DNA of 64,000 bases from Mycolicibacterium sp. 018/SC-01/001 (GTDB lineage Bacteria; Actinomycetota; Actinomycetes; Mycobacteriales; Mycobacteriaceae), in NCBI RefSeq assembly GCF_007096635.1, contig NZ_VKAA01000008.1:159180-223179 (forward strand). The letters are read 5' to 3'. The position numbers were made by a program, and so were the translations under genes. Position 1 is the first letter of the stretch. Every line of letters starts with the position of its first letter. The notes under the pieces were generated by a model, which was not told where the DNA came from, did no database searches, and saw only the letters and a list, made by a program, of their open reading frames with translations. Below are positions 26,704 to 36,580 of the stretch, one piece after another.

Positions 26704-27753
26704 GTGGTCACTTCGTCTATCGCGGGCGTGGCGGTCGCCGAGAATGTGCCGCTGGCGCCGCTGACCACGCTGCGAGTCGGGCCCGTCGCAGAGCGCCTGA
26801 TCACCTGCACCTCGACCGCCGAGCTTGTCGAGGTGCTGCGCGCGGTCGGGCCGCAGGCGCTGATCCTCGCCGGCGGCTCGAACGTGGTACTCGCCGACGA
26901 TGTGCGCCCGCGGACGGTGGTGCGGATCGCCACCCGCGGTGTCGCCGTCGACGGGCCGCTGCTGCGCGCCGAAGCCGGGGCGGTCTGGGACGAGGTCGTC
27001 GCGATGTCGCTGGCGCACGGGCTGGGCGGCCTGGAGTGCCTGTCGGGCATTCCGGGGTCCACGGGGGCGACGCCCGTGCAGAACGTCGGCGCCTACGGTG
27101 CCGAGGTCGCCGACACGATCAGCCGGGTCCGGCTGCTGGAGTGGGCGACGGGCGAGGATCGCTGGGTGTCGCCCGAGTACCTGCAATTCGGTTATCGCAC
27201 AAGCATTCTCAAGGGCGCCCCGGTCGCGGTGGTGCTGGAGGTGGAGTTCCGGCTCGACGAGTCGGGCCGCAGCGCGCCGCTGCGCTACGGCGAGCTCGCG
27301 GCAGCGCTGGGTGTCGCGGCGGGGGAGCGTGCCGACTCCGCGCGGGTGCGCGAGACGGTGCTCGGACTGCGCGCCGGCAAAGGTATGGTGCTGGACGCGG
27401 ACGACCACGACACGTGGAGCGTCGGCTCCTTCTTCACCAACCCGGTCGTCAGCGAGGAGCACTACCGCCGGATCGCCGATAGGGCGGGCGGGAACGTCCC
27501 GCGCTATCCGGCCACCGGCGGGGTCAAGATGGCGGCGGGGTGGCTCGTCGAGCGGGCCGGTTTCAGCAAGGGCTATCCGGGTCCTGATGCGCCCGCTCGG
27601 CTGTCGACCAAGCACGCGCTGGCGCTGACCAACCGCGGCAGCGCGACGAGTGCCGACCTGATCGCCCTGGCCAGGACCATTCGTGACGGTGTCGCGGCGC
27701 AGTTCGGGATCGATCTCACACCCGAACCGATTCTGATCGGCTGCACTCTCTAG
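26704..27753 (+). CDS. murB: UDP-N-acetylenolpyruvoylglucosamine reductase
   Basis: 349 residues. FAD-binding motifs [13 protein letters not shown] and [19 protein letters not shown] are clear, and the C-terminal substrate domain contains [11 protein letters not shown] (catalytic Ser) and [15 protein letters not shown]. It makes UDP-MurNAc for peptidoglycan in the cytoplasm. Start GTG at 26704, matching where family similarity begins ([10 protein letters not shown] follows); the frame is open further upstream but would run through the divergent gene. It is followed 15 bases on by a cell-wall L,D-transpeptidase gene. Confidence 0.96.
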   Translation: MVTSSIAGVAVAENVPLAPLTTLRVGPVAERLITCTSTAELVEVLRAVGPQALILAGGSNVVLADDVRPRTVVRIATRGVAVDGPLLRAEAGAVWDEVVAMSLAHGLGGLECLSGIPGSTGATPVQNVGAYGAEVADTISRVRLLEWATGEDRWVSPEYLQFGYRTSILKGAPVAVVLEVEFRLDESGRSAPLRYGELAAALGVAAGERADSARVRETVLGLRAGKGMVLDADDHDTWSVGSFFTNPVVSEEHYRRIADRAGGNVPRYPATGGVKMAAGWLVERAGFSKGYPGPDAPARLSTKHALALTNRGSATSADLIALARTIRDGVAAQFGIDLTPEPILIGCTL

Positions 27754-27768
27754 GTACGCTGGCAACAC

Positions 27769-29061
27769 GTGAGACCTGCCAACCCGATCACCAGGCGGCG
27801 AGCGCTTGCCGCGCTGGCGGTCGGCGTCGCCGCGCCGGGTGTACTGGCGGCCTGCCGGACGCAGAACGGCACCGCCACCTCTGGGCAGGCCGCCGACGAC
27901 ACGCCCCCGGCTCCGGTGGTGACCTACGAACCGAAGAACGCCGCGGCCGACGTCGCCCCCACCTCCCGCGTCGCGGTCCGGGTGGACAACGGCTGGTTCC
28001 AGAAGGTCAGTTTGACCAATGCCGACGGCAAGGTCGTGGCCGGCGCCCTGAACCGCGATCGCACCGAGTTCGCCGCGTCCGAGCCGCTGGGCTACGGCGT
28101 GGAGTACCGCTGGGCGGGCACCGTGGTCGGCGAAGACGGAAAACAGGTGCCGGTCAAGGCGGCGTTCACGACGGTCAACCCCAGCACGCAGGTGAACGGG
28201 CAGTTCCAGCTCTCGGATGGACAGACGGTCGGCGTGGCCGCGCCGATCATCCTGCAGTTCGACGCCGCCATCGCCGACGAGGACCGTGCCGCGGTCGAGA
28301 AGGCGGTCAAGGTCACCACGACGCCGGAGGTCGAGGGCAGCTGGGCGTGGCTGCCCGACGAGGTCGGCGGTTCCCGCATGCACTGGCGGACGAGGGAGTA
28401 CTACCCGTCGGGCACCGCTGTGCACGTCGACGCGAAGCTCTACGGCGTCCCGTTCGGCCAGGGGGCTTACGGCGCGTCGGATTCGACACTGGACTTCACG
28501 ATCGGCCGGCGCCAGGTGGTCAAGGCCGAGGCGTCGAGCCACCGGATCCAGGTGCTCGACGAGAGCGGTGCGGTGATCATGGACTTCCCCTGCAGCTACG
28601 GGGAGGGTGACCTCGACCGCAATGTGACGCGCAGCGGTATCCACGTGGTCACCGAGAAGTACGAGGACTTCTACATGACCAACCCGGCCGCCGGGTACGC
28701 CAACGTGCACGAGCGCTTCGCGGTGCGGATCTCGAACAACGGCGAGTTCATCCACTGCAACCCGAACAGCATCGGCGCCCAGGGCAACACGAACGTCACC
28801 AACGGCTGCATCAACCTGAACCTGGAGAACTCGCAGGAGTACTTCAACTCGGCGATGTACGGCGATCCGGTCGAGGTGACGGGCACCCGCATCGACCTGT
28901 CCTACGCCGACGGCGACATCTGGGACTGGGTGGTGCCGTGGGACGAGTGGAAGTCGATGTCGGCGCTGTCGACGGAGAAGAAGCCCGGCGAGATCCCCAG
29001 CACGGCGCCGGCGACCCCGACCGATGCGCCGCAGCCGGTCAGCGGCCGCCCCGGGGGCTGA
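27769..29061 (+). CDS. lprQ: lipoprotein L,D-transpeptidase (LprQ/Ldt type, Rv0483)
   Basis: 430 residues. The start has a twin-Arg-like [12 protein letters not shown] and a lipobox VLAAC (Cys about 29), so it is a lipoprotein. An Ig-like domain follows ([18 protein letters not shown]) and then a YkuD catalytic domain with the His of FIHCNPNS and the Cys of NVTNGCINL. It makes 3-3 cross-links in peptidoglycan outside the membrane. A Pro/Thr-rich tail ends the protein. The likely -10 TACGCT (27755-27760) is 8 bases before the GTG, so the gene may be leaderless even though murB is just upstream. Confidence 0.95.
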   Translation: MRPANPITRRRALAALAVGVAAPGVLAACRTQNGTATSGQAADDTPPAPVVTYEPKNAAADVAPTSRVAVRVDNGWFQKVSLTNADGKVVAGALNRDRTEFAASEPLGYGVEYRWAGTVVGEDGKQVPVKAAFTTVNPSTQVNGQFQLSDGQTVGVAAPIILQFDAAIADEDRAAVEKAVKVTTTPEVEGSWAWLPDEVGGSRMHWRTREYYPSGTAVHVDAKLYGVPFGQGAYGASDSTLDFTIGRRQVVKAEASSHRIQVLDESGAVIMDFPCSYGEGDLDRNVTRSGIHVVTEKYEDFYMTNPAAGYANVHERFAVRISNNGEFIHCNPNSIGAQGNTNVTNGCINLNLENSQEYFNSAMYGDPVEVTGTRIDLSYADGDIWDWVVPWDEWKSMSALSTEKKPGEIPSTAPATPTDAPQPVSGRPGG

Positions 29062-29068
29062 GTTCTCA

Positions 29069-29135
29069 TACGCCCAAACCGACGTTCGGGCGTGAAATCG
29101 GGCCTTTTTCACGCCCAAACGTTGGTTTGGGCGTA
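29069..29135. repeat. long palindromic element between convergent genes
   Basis: Arms of 29 bases (29069-29097 and 29107-29135) are reverse complements at 27 of 29 positions around a 9-base loop. Each arm is itself a smaller palindrome, for example CGCCCAAAC-GTTG-GTTTGGGCG in the right arm. It lies between the stops of the lprQ-like gene and the convergent SDR gene, so it could end transcription both ways. The nested palindromes look like a dispersed intergenic repeat rather than a simple terminator. Confidence 0.85.
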
Positions 29136-29149
29136 GTGGGGCGGGGCCG

Positions 29150-29908
29150 TCAGGTGCGGCGGTTGAAGCGCGAGCCTGCGGCGCCGCTGACCTGATCCCG
29201 CGGGCGCACCACGATCAGATCGAGGTCGACGTGCGACGGGCGGCTGGCCACGAACCCGATCACCTCGGCGATGTCCTCGGCCAGCAGCGGCGTGACGCCC
29301 TCGTAGACCTTGGCGGCGCGCTCGTCGTCGCCGGAGAAGCGATTGAGCGAGAACTCCGTCTTGACCATCCCGGGTGCCACCTCCGTGAGCCGCACGGGCT
29401 GCCCCAGCAGTTCACTGCGCAGCGTGCGGTGCAACACGCCCTGGGCGTGCTTGGCCGATGTGTATCCGGCGCCGTTGTCGTAGATCTCGACGGCGGCGAT
29501 CGACGTCACCGTGATGATCAGCCCGTCCCCGGAGGCGATCAGCTTGGGCAGCAGCGCCCGGGTGACGTGCAGCGTGCCCATCACGTTGGCCTCCCACATC
29601 CAGCGCCAGTGCTCGATGTCGGCCTCGGCCACCGACTCCAGCCCGCGCGCCCCGCCGGCGTTGTTCACCAGCACGTCGACCCGGTCCAGGCGGCCCGCCA
29701 TCGCCGCGACCGCCTCGGGGTCAGTGACGTCCGCCACAATCGCGGTCCCGTCCAGCTCGGCGGCCAGCGCCGTGATCGGCCGTTCGCGGCGTGCCACGCA
29801 GACAACGTGAAAGCCTTGTGCGGCAAGGGTTTTGGCAGTGGCTTCCCCGATCCCGGCACTGGCGCCGGTGACCACGGCGACCGGGCGGGCATCTGATGGC
29901 GTCGTCAT
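29150..29908 (-). CDS. short-chain dehydrogenase/reductase (Rv0484c type)
   Basis: 252 residues, a classical SDR. Cofactor loop VTGASAGIGEAT, NNAGG, the catalytic Ser region ITVTSIAAVE and the YTSAK motif are all intact. The substrate is unknown. The C-terminal part ends with a basic stretch (SRFNRRT). ATG at 29908. It is divergent from the ROK/mshA unit, whose promoter begins only about 23 bases from this start codon. Confidence 0.93.
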   Translation of the reverse strand: MTTPSDARPVAVVTGASAGIGEATAKTLAAQGFHVVCVARRERPITALAAELDGTAIVADVTDPEAVAAMAGRLDRVDVLVNNAGGARGLESVAEADIEHWRWMWEANVMGTLHVTRALLPKLIASGDGLIITVTSIAAVEIYDNGAGYTSAKHAQGVLHRTLRSELLGQPVRLTEVAPGMVKTEFSLNRFSGDDERAAKVYEGVTPLLAEDIAEVIGFVASRPSHVDLDLIVVRPRDQVSGAAGSRFNRRT

Positions 29909-29931
29909 GATCCCAACCCTAGGCCCCGTGC

Positions 29932-29937
29932 TACATT
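29932..29937 (+). promoter_or_regulatory. -10 element TACATT for the polycysteine short ORF and the ROK-mshA operon
   Basis: TACATT fits TANNNT. The G of the GTG at 29944 is 7 bases beyond its end, exactly where transcription should start, so the transcript would be leaderless and begin with the short ORF. Confidence 0.65.
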
Positions 29938-29943
29938 CGCCAG

Positions 29944-30018
29944 GTGTTCGGTATCAGTCAGGCAGTGAACGCTGCCGCGCGGCGTGCGTGTTGTTGTTGC
30001 GCACCCCGCCGCGCCTGA
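29944..30018 (+). CDS. leaderless polycysteine short ORF (24 codons), probable cysteine-responsive attenuator
   Basis: The ORF starts GTG TTC GGT ATC and ends in four consecutive Cys codons followed by six codons and TGA; the last ten residues are ACCCCAPRRA. Inside it, GCGCGGCGTGCG (29977-29988) can pair with 30000-30014 with a 3-base bulge, which puts the Cys codons in the loop. A ribosome slowed at these codons for lack of Cys-tRNA would open the stem. Leaderless polycysteine short ORFs are known in Mycobacterium smegmatis as cysteine-sensing attenuators. The operon below makes mycothiol, a cysteine thiol, so the logic fits. Too short for usual gene finders. Confidence 0.75.
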   Translation: MFGISQAVNAAARRACCCCAPRRA

Positions 30019-30100
30019 CTGCATCCGGACATCTCCTTCGTCCCCGCGTCCGCCAGGTGTGGCCACCAGCCCACCGACAGGCCGACCAGGAGACGATTCC

Positions 30101-31384
30101 ATGACCCGCTCGATCCCCGCCCGCTCGCACCGCACTCCGGCGCGCGCCGCTGATCCCGCCCGCTACCCCCAGGCTCTGGTGCACCAGATCGTGCCGGCCG
30201 CTCTGCGGGAGCCCGAGGCGGCGGCCGCGACGGTGTTCGCCGCGGCACGTCAGCGCGGACCGATCGCACGCGACGCCATCGCCGGGGTCACCGACCTGTC
30301 GATCGCGACAGTAAACCGCCAGGTCACTGCGCTGCTCGAGGTCGGTCTGCTCCGCGAGCGTGCTGACCTCGCGGTGTCGGGCGCCATCGGCAGGCCGCGG
30401 GTGCCCGTCGAGGTCAACCACGAACCGTTCCTGACGCTCGGCGTCCACATCGGCGCGCGCACCACCAGCATCGTCGCCACCGATCTGCTCGGCCGCACCC
30501 TCGACGTCGTCGAGACCCCCACCCCGCGCGGCCCGCAGTCCGCGGCCCTGTCGGCGATCGCGGCCAGTGCGCGGCGCTACCTGAGCCGCTGGCACCGCAG
30601 GCGGCCGCTGTGGGTCGGCGTCGCCGCAGGTGGCGTCGTCGACAGCACCACCGGTTACCTCGACCACTCGCGGCTGGGCTGGGCGGACGCACCGGTGGGG
30701 CCGGTCCTCGCCGAGGCGCTCGGCCTGCCGGTCTCACTCGCTGCCCACGTCGATGCCATGGCCGGCGCGGAACTGCTGCTGGGGCCGCGCCGGTCGTCGG
30801 GTCGCGACACGACGAGCCTCTACGTCTACGCCCGCGAGACCGTCGGCTACGCCTTGGCCATCGGCGGCCGGGTGCACTCGCCGGCCAGCGGTCCCGGTAC
30901 GATCGCCGCACTGCCGGTGCGTTCTGAATTGCTCGGCGGCAGTGGCGAATTGGAGTCGACGGTCAGCGACGAAGCGGTGCTCGTCGCCGCGCGCAGGGCG
31001 CGTATCGTGCCCGCCGACGGACCCGGGTCGACGGTGACGGCCGTGCTGCGCGCCGCCAGGGACGGTGACCAGGCGGCCGTGGCGCTGGTCACCGAGCGCG
31101 CCAGGGTGCTCGGCGAGGCCGTCGCGCTGCTGCGGGACATGCTCAATCCCGACGACCTGGTGGTCGGCGGGCAGGCGTTCAGCGAGTACCCCGACGGAAT
31201 GGGTGTCGTGGAAGAGGCCTTCGCGCGGCGTTCGGTGCTCCCGCACCGCGACATCCGGATGACGGCCTTCGGGAACAGGGTGCAGGAGGCCGGTGCGGGC
31301 ATCGTGTCGCTCGGCGGCCTGTTCGCCGACCCGGTCGGCGCCATGCGCCGGGCGCAGGCCCGCCGCCCCGAGGTGAGTGCCTGA
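30101..31384 (+). CDS. ROK-family transcriptional regulator/kinase (Rv0485 type)
   Basis: 427 residues. The N-terminal winged helix is at about residues 45-95 ([33 protein letters not shown]). It is followed by the actin-like ROK fold ([40 protein letters not shown]). The ROK zinc motif (GHxxxxxxxxxCxCGxxGC) is not seen, so it is probably a regulator without sugar-kinase activity. ATG at 30101 with AGGAG (30088-30092) 8 bases before. The stop is 23 bases from mshA, so cotranscription is likely; the counterpart in M. tuberculosis lies in the same place. Confidence 0.9.
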   Translation: MTRSIPARSHRTPARAADPARYPQALVHQIVPAALREPEAAAATVFAAARQRGPIARDAIAGVTDLSIATVNRQVTALLEVGLLRERADLAVSGAIGRPRVPVEVNHEPFLTLGVHIGARTTSIVATDLLGRTLDVVETPTPRGPQSAALSAIAASARRYLSRWHRRRPLWVGVAAGGVVDSTTGYLDHSRLGWADAPVGPVLAEALGLPVSLAAHVDAMAGAELLLGPRRSSGRDTTSLYVYARETVGYALAIGGRVHSPASGPGTIAALPVRSELLGGSGELESTVSDEAVLVAARRARIVPADGPGSTVTAVLRAARDGDQAAVALVTERARVLGEAVALLRDMLNPDDLVVGGQAFSEYPDGMGVVEEAFARRSVLPHRDIRMTAFGNRVQEAGAGIVSLGGLFADPVGAMRRAQARRPEVSA

Positions 31385-31407
31385 GCGGGCGGTGTAGACA
31401 TGACACT

Positions 31408-32718
31408 GTGCCCCTGACGACCGACCCCCTGCCGGTGCCGCGACGGGTGGCCGTGCTGTCCGTGCACACGTCCCCGCTGGCTCAGCCGGGCACCGGCGAC
31501 GCGGGCGGCATGAACGTGTACGTGTTGCAGACCGCACTCGAGATGGCCCGCCGTGGTGTCGAGGTCGAGATCTTCACCAGAGCGACGTCGTCGACCGACG
31601 CGCCGGTGGTCGCGGTCGCGCCGGGCGTGCTGGTGCGCAACGTGGCGGCCGGCCCGTTCGAGGGTCTGGACAAGAACGACCTGCCGACGCAGCTGTGCGC
31701 GTTCACTGCGGGCGTGCTGCGCGCCGAGGCCACTCACGAGCCCGGCTACTACGACGTCGTGCACTCGCACTACTGGCTCTCCGGTCAGGTCGGCTGGTTG
31801 GCTGCCGACCGGTGGGCGGTGCCGCTCGTGCACACCGCGCACACGCTGGCCGCGGTCAAGAACGCGGCGCTCGCCGACGGTGACACCCCCGAACCGCCAC
31901 TGCGTTCGATCGGCGAGCAGCAGGTGGTCGACGCCGCCGACCGTCTCATCGTCAACACCGAACACGAAGCGGCGCAGCTGGTTTCGCTGCACCACGCGAA
32001 CATCGATCAGATCGATGTGGTCTACCCGGGCGTCGACCTGGACACCTTCACACCCGGCGACAGGTCCGCCGCGCGCGCGACGGTGGGTCTCGATCCGCAC
32101 GTTCCGGTCGTGGCGTTCGTCGGCCGCATCCAACCGCTGAAGGCGCCCGACGTGCTCCTTCGCGCCGCAGCCCTGCTGCCCGGTGTGCACGTGGTGATCG
32201 CCGGCGGTCCGTCCGGGTCTGGTCTGGCCCAGCCCGACGGTCTGGTTCGGCTCGCCGCCGAACTGGGTGTCGCCGAGCGCGTGACGTTCCTGCCGCCGCA
32301 ATCCCAGGCCGGTCTGGTCGCGGTCTACCGTGCCGCCGACGTCGTCGCCGTGCCCAGCTACTCGGAGTCGTTCGGTCTGGTCGCGGTGGAGGCGCAGGCG
32401 TGCGGCACACCTGTCGTCGCCGCCTCGGTGGGCGGTCTTCCGGTCGCGGTGCGCGACGGGGTCAGCGGAGCACTCGTCGACGGTCACGATCCGGCGGACT
32501 GGGCCGCGACGCTGAACCGCATCCTGCGCGCAGACCGCGAAGCCCTCGGCCGCGCCGCCATCGACCACGCCGCCACGTTCTCGTGGGGGCACACCGTGGA
32601 CGCGCTGCTGGGCAGCTACGGACGCGCGATCGTCGACCATCGGGGGCGGCACCGCATCCCCGTCACGACCCGCCGCGGTGGGCGGCGATTCTCGATGCGC
32701 AGGGGAGTTCGAGCATGA
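31408..32718 (+). CDS. mshA: D-inositol-3-phosphate glycosyltransferase, mycothiol synthesis
   Basis: 436 residues, a GT4 enzyme of the MshA type. Signature parts: [22 protein letters not shown] at the start (donor loop), [14 protein letters not shown], the retaining-GT4 phosphate site [13 protein letters not shown], and [23 protein letters not shown] with the E-x7-E motif. It joins GlcNAc from UDP-GlcNAc to inositol 3-phosphate, the first step to mycothiol. GTG at 31408. Its stop overlaps the YbjN-like gene by 4 bases. Confidence 0.97.
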   Translation: MPLTTDPLPVPRRVAVLSVHTSPLAQPGTGDAGGMNVYVLQTALEMARRGVEVEIFTRATSSTDAPVVAVAPGVLVRNVAAGPFEGLDKNDLPTQLCAFTAGVLRAEATHEPGYYDVVHSHYWLSGQVGWLAADRWAVPLVHTAHTLAAVKNAALADGDTPEPPLRSIGEQQVVDAADRLIVNTEHEAAQLVSLHHANIDQIDVVYPGVDLDTFTPGDRSAARATVGLDPHVPVVAFVGRIQPLKAPDVLLRAAALLPGVHVVIAGGPSGSGLAQPDGLVRLAAELGVAERVTFLPPQSQAGLVAVYRAADVVAVPSYSESFGLVAVEAQACGTPVVAASVGGLPVAVRDGVSGALVDGHDPADWAATLNRILRADREALGRAAIDHAATFSWGHTVDALLGSYGRAIVDHRGRHRIPVTTRRGGRRFSMRRGVRA

Positions 32719-33230
32719 CCGCGGCAGAGGTGCAGGCCGTCATCGAGGACACGCTCAACGCCCACGAGCTCACCTACACCCGGCACAAGGGCGCGGCGGG
32801 TGGACTACCGGGCCTGGTGGTGGTGCTTCCGGGTGAGCGCCGCCTGTCCACCAACACGATCCTGACCGTCGGGGAGCACTCGGTACGCATCGAAGCGTTC
32901 GTCTGCCGCAAGCCGGATGAGAACTTCGAGGGCGTGTACCGATTCCTGCTCAAACGCAACCGCCGGCTCTACGGCGTCGCCTACACGCTGGACAACATCG
33001 GCGACATCTACCTGGTCGGCCGGATGTCGCTCGCGTCGGTCACCCCCGACGAGATCGATCGCGTGCTGGGACAGGTCCTCGAAGCCGTCGACAACGACTT
33101 CAACACGCTGCTGGAGTTGGGGTTCCGCACCGCCATCCAGAAGGAGTGGGAGTGGCGGCGCTCGCGCGGGGAGTCGCTGAAGAACCTCAAGGCATTCGAG
33201 CATCTCATCGACGACCACGACAACAACTGA
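32715..33230 (+). CDS. YbjN-domain protein (Rv0487 type)
   Basis: 171 residues, one YbjN/type III secretion chaperone-like domain ([55 protein letters not shown]). ATG at 32715 overlaps the mshA stop (ATGA). The conserved link with mshA suggests a helper role in the same pathway, but no activity is known. Confidence 0.9.
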   Translation: MTAAEVQAVIEDTLNAHELTYTRHKGAAGGLPGLVVVLPGERRLSTNTILTVGEHSVRIEAFVCRKPDENFEGVYRFLLKRNRRLYGVAYTLDNIGDIYLVGRMSLASVTPDEIDRVLGQVLEAVDNDFNTLLELGFRTAIQKEWEWRRSRGESLKNLKAFEHLIDDHDNN

Positions 33231-33249
33231 CCCGTGAGAAGATCTGCCC

Positions 33250-34002
33250 ATGGCAGATACCGCGACGCTGATCCTCGTCCGCCACGGCGAGAGCGAATGG
33301 AATGCGCTGAACCTGTTCACCGGATGGGTCGACGTCGATCTGACCGACAAGGGCCGCGCGGAGGCGGCCCGCGCCGGTGAGCTGATCGCCGGCCTGGACC
33401 GGCTGCCCGACGTGCTCTACACCTCGCTGCTGCGCCGGGCGATCACGACCGCCAACATCGCGCTGGACAAGGCCGACCGGCACTGGATTCCGGTGCACCG
33501 CGACTGGCGGCTCAACGAGCGGCACTACGGCGCGCTGCAGGGTCTCGACAAGGCCGAGACCAAGGCCAAGTACGGCGACGAGCAGTTCATGGCGTGGCGG
33601 CGCAGCTACGACACCCCGCCGCCGCCGATCGAGCCGGGCAGCCAGTACAGCCAGGACGCCGACCCGCGCTACGCCGACGTGCCCGGCGGGGCGCCGCTGA
33701 CGGAATGCCTCAAGGACGTCGTCGAACGCTTCGTGCCGTACTTCACCGACGTCATCGTGCCCGACCTGCAGTCAGGCAAGACGGTGATGATCGCCGCGCA
33801 CGGAAATTCACTGCGCGCGCTGGTCAAGTACCTCGACGGCATGTCCGACGACGACGTGGTGGGGCTCAACATCCCGACGGGGATCCCGCTGCGCTACGAC
33901 CTCGACGGCGACCTGAAGCCGACCGTCGCCGGCGGGACGTACCTGGATCCGGACGCCGCCGCGGCCGGCGCTGCGGCCGTGGCGGCTCAAGGCGCCAAGT
34001 AG
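33250..34002 (+). CDS. gpm1: 2,3-bisphosphoglycerate-dependent phosphoglycerate mutase
   Basis: 250 residues. The [16 protein letters not shown] start with the phospho-histidine, [24 protein letters not shown], and the second His in [16 protein letters not shown] mark the cofactor-dependent enzyme of glycolysis. ATG at 33250. It is followed by senX3, as in other mycobacteria. The C-terminal end is a short Ala-rich tail ([14 protein letters not shown]) without conserved residues. Confidence 0.97.
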   Translation: MADTATLILVRHGESEWNALNLFTGWVDVDLTDKGRAEAARAGELIAGLDRLPDVLYTSLLRRAITTANIALDKADRHWIPVHRDWRLNERHYGALQGLDKAETKAKYGDEQFMAWRRSYDTPPPPIEPGSQYSQDADPRYADVPGGAPLTECLKDVVERFVPYFTDVIVPDLQSGKTVMIAAHGNSLRALVKYLDGMSDDDVVGLNIPTGIPLRYDLDGDLKPTVAGGTYLDPDAAAAGAAAVAAQGAK

Positions 34003-34127
34003 GACGCCCGCGGCGTTCGGCAAACGGAAGGTGAACGGCGGCGGGCGCGGGGCCGAACATCGGTCTCTGAGTGTGTGACTTGTCCGGTTTTCGCCGCACG
34101 CTGCTGGGATGACGTTCACCGAGTGCG

Positions 34128-34133
34128 TACGAT
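34128..34133 (+). promoter_or_regulatory. -10 element TACGAT of a leaderless senX3 transcript; flanking GTTCACC boxes
   Basis: TACGAT ends 6 bases before the GTG at 34140. In the 137-base gap GGTGAAC (34030-34036) and GTTCACC (34114-34120) form an inverted pair of the heptamer seen in mycobacterial phosphate-response (RegX3/PhoB-like) sites, so autoregulation is plausible. The heptamers are seen; their use is inferred. Confidence 0.5.
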
Positions 34134-34139
34134 TTTCGC

Positions 34140-35336
34140 GTGAGTGTCTCCTCGGCGCTGCTTCTCGCAGCGGTCGTGGCACTGCTCGCCGTGTCGATCG
34201 GTGTGGTGCTCGGCGTGGCGGCGGCCCCGCGGTTGCGTGACCGGCGCGAGCGCCGAGCGGTCGAGCAATCCGGGATCACTGTCTCGCAGATGCTGCGCCA
34301 CACCGTCGCGCAGTCCCCGGTCGGCATCGTGGTCGTCGACACGTATCGCGACGTGGTCTACGCCAACGACCGGGCCACCGAACTGGGCGTGGTGCGCGAC
34401 CGCCTGCTCGACGACACCGCGTGGCGGGCCGCGCAGCGGACGCTGGCCACCGGTCAGGACACCGAGTTCGATCTGTCGCCCCGTCGACGGGAGCGGCCGG
34501 GACGGTCCGGGCTGTCGGTGCGCGGACACGCTCGGCTGCTGACCGACGACGACCGCCGCTTCGCGGTCCTCTACGTCGACGATCAGTCCGAGCACGCGCG
34601 GATGGAGGCGACGCGCAGGGATTTCGTGGCCAACGTCAGCCACGAACTCAAGACGCCGGTCGGGGCCATGGGGGTGCTGGCCGAAGCCGTGCTCGCCTCG
34701 GCCGACGACCCCGGGACGGTTCGGCACTTCGCCGAGAAGATGGTCACCGAGTCGCATCGGCTGGCCAACATGGTCGGCGAGCTGATCGAGCTCTCCCGCC
34801 TGCAGGGCGGGGAGCGGCTGCCCGATCTGGAGTCGGTCGACGTCGACAGTGTCGTCGCCGAGGCGCTCTCGCGGCACAAGGTCGCCGCCGACAACGCCGA
34901 CATCTCGATCACGACCGACGCACCGACGGGCTTCCAGGTGCTCGGCGACGAGACGCTGCTGGTGACCGCGATCGCCAACCTGGTCTCGAATGCGATCGCC
35001 TACTCACCCAACGGCTCCTCGGTGTCCGTCAGTCGCCGCCGGCGTGGCGACGACATCGAGATCGCCGTCACCGACCGGGGAATCGGCATCGCGCCCGCCG
35101 ACCAGGAGCGGGTGTTCGAGCGGTTCTTCCGGGTCGACAAGGCGCGCTCCCGGGCGACCGGCGGGACCGGCCTGGGACTGGCGATCGTCAAGCACGTCGC
35201 CGCCAACCACAACGGCTCCATCCGGCTGTGGAGTCAGCCGGGCACGGGCTCCACGTTCACCCTGGCGATTCCCGCGTACCACCCGCGCAACGGTGATCCC
35301 GACGATCCCGCCGAGCATGACGACCGAGAGGACTAG
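34140..35336 (+). CDS. senX3: sensor histidine kinase SenX3, phosphate response
   Basis: 398 residues. One N-terminal membrane helix ([20 protein letters not shown]), then a PAS-like domain (about residues 50-150, [23 protein letters not shown]). The phospho-acceptor box is [13 protein letters not shown] (His168) and the ATPase is NLVSNAI with DRGIGI and [13 protein letters not shown]. It senses phosphate supply via the Pst system in relatives and phosphorylates RegX3. Start GTG at 34140. Only 7 bases separate it from regX3. Confidence 0.97.
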   Translation: MSVSSALLLAAVVALLAVSIGVVLGVAAAPRLRDRRERRAVEQSGITVSQMLRHTVAQSPVGIVVVDTYRDVVYANDRATELGVVRDRLLDDTAWRAAQRTLATGQDTEFDLSPRRRERPGRSGLSVRGHARLLTDDDRRFAVLYVDDQSEHARMEATRRDFVANVSHELKTPVGAMGVLAEAVLASADDPGTVRHFAEKMVTESHRLANMVGELIELSRLQGGERLPDLESVDVDSVVAEALSRHKVAADNADISITTDAPTGFQVLGDETLLVTAIANLVSNAIAYSPNGSSVSVSRRRRGDDIEIAVTDRGIGIAPADQERVFERFFRVDKARSRATGGTGLGLAIVKHVAANHNGSIRLWSQPGTGSTFTLAIPAYHPRNGDPDDPAEHDDRED

Positions 35337-35343
35337 GACTGCG

Positions 35344-36030
35344 ATGACCAGTGTGCTGATCGTGGAGGACGAGGAGTCCTTGGCCGATCCCCTGGCCTTC
35401 CTCCTGCGCAAGGAGGGCTTCGAGGCCACCGTGGTGGCCGACGGGCCGTCCGCGCTGGCCGAATTCGACCGCTCCGGCGCCGACATCGTGCTGCTCGACC
35501 TGATGCTGCCCGGCATGAGCGGCACCGACGTGTGCAAGCAGCTGCGGTCGCGGTCGAGCGTGCCCGTGATCATGGTGACCGCGCGCGACAGCGAGATCGA
35601 CAAGGTGGTCGGTCTGGAGCTGGGTGCCGACGACTACGTGACGAAACCGTATTCGGCGCGGGAGTTGATCGCCCGGATCCGGGCGGTCCTGCGCCGCGGC
35701 GCCGACACCGAGGACGCGGGCATCGACGACGGCGTGCTCGAGGCGGGACCGGTGCGCATGGATGTCGAGCGCCACGTGGTCAGCGTCAACGGGTCGCCGA
35801 TCACCCTTCCGCTCAAGGAGTTCGATCTGCTCGAGTATCTGATGCGCAACAGCGGGCGGGTACTGACGCGCGGTCAGCTCATCGATCGCGTCTGGGGCGC
35901 CGACTATGTCGGGGACACCAAGACGCTCGACGTCCACGTCAAGCGGCTGCGCAGCAAGATCGAGGCGGACCCGGCCAATCCTGTGCATCTGGTGACGGTG
36001 CGCGGGCTGGGTTACAAGCTGGAGGGCTGA
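35344..36030 (+). CDS. regX3: response regulator RegX3 (OmpR/PhoB family)
   Basis: 228 residues. Receiver domain with the acidic pair VEDEE at the start, phospho-acceptor Asp52 in VLLDLMLPG and Lys in YVTKPYS. The C-terminal winged helix has the OmpR pattern (LTRGQLIDRVWG, TKTLDVHVKRLRSKIE). It controls phosphate-starvation genes. ATG at 35344. A hairpin follows at 36050. Confidence 0.97.
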   Translation: MTSVLIVEDEESLADPLAFLLRKEGFEATVVADGPSALAEFDRSGADIVLLDLMLPGMSGTDVCKQLRSRSSVPVIMVTARDSEIDKVVGLELGADDYVTKPYSARELIARIRAVLRRGADTEDAGIDDGVLEAGPVRMDVERHVVSVNGSPITLPLKEFDLLEYLMRNSGRVLTRGQLIDRVWGADYVGDTKTLDVHVKRLRSKIEADPANPVHLVTVRGLGYKLEG

Positions 36031-36580
36031 CCCACCCGATCGACCGGCTGACGCCCCGCGCCGCTGGCACGGGGCGTCGAGTCGTGCGCGCGGCGACGAC
36101 GTCAGCGCGGCAGTGAATGTCTATGGCGTTTGCCCTGAAGTGGCAAGCGATGCCGCATGACATACCTACGACGCCGATTTCTGTGAATTAGGTAACAATG
36201 CAAATGTATGGTTGTGGTCGGTTTTTGTTTGCTAAGTCTGCATGGAGATGCGCAATCTTACGAAAGTAGAACCAGATTTCCATCCGATGAACATGCAAAT
36301 TAGAGGCTATAACTGCAGATCGAACCCCGATCTTGACGGACGTGGCGATTTTCGCTCATCGTCCTCTCGACCGTTAGCTGGGAGTCCTATTTCTTTGCCT
36401 GGACGGTTCCACGCATGGGTGGTAGCGTCCCGTCCAGACGTCTCCTGATGCCAAGGCTTGCGGTGTAGCGAACATCGAAAGATTTGCGCGGATCGCCGTG
36501 GTCGAACTGTGGGCGACTGCACGAAGGAACAGCTGGGAACGTCGCCAACGTCGAACAGAGCCGAAGAGAACGGAGTCAGG
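36031..36580 (+). promoter_or_regulatory. AT-rich 550-base intergenic region before the glycan operon
   Basis: No gene with family resemblance is present; a 68-codon frame at 36242-36448 has no ribosome site or mycobacterial codon use. GC drops to 48 of 120 bases at 36181-36300 and 146 of 300 at 36121-36420, against about two thirds around it. The first 50 bases hold a terminator-like hairpin. The rest probably contains the promoter and regulatory sites of the glycan operon; AT-rich tracts of this kind are typical targets of the mycobacterial silencer Lsr2. The exact promoter is not clear; TAGCGA and TAACAA are possible -10 pieces. Confidence 0.6.
36050..36078 (+). terminator. hairpin after regX3
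   Basis: GACGCCCCG (36050-36058) pairs perfectly with CGGGGCGTC (36070-36078) around an 11-base loop. There is no T-tract after it. It lies 20 bases after the regX3 stop, so it is a likely end for the senX3-regX3 transcript. Confidence 0.5.

Noticed and set aside
26695..29118. 807-codon open frame on the minus strand under murB and the transpeptidase gene
   Set aside because: Both plus-strand genes have clear active-site motifs; the frame is an antisense artefact of high GC3.
36242..36448. 68-codon frame in the AT-rich region
   Set aside because: No ribosome site, no mycobacterial codon bias, no recognisable protein family.
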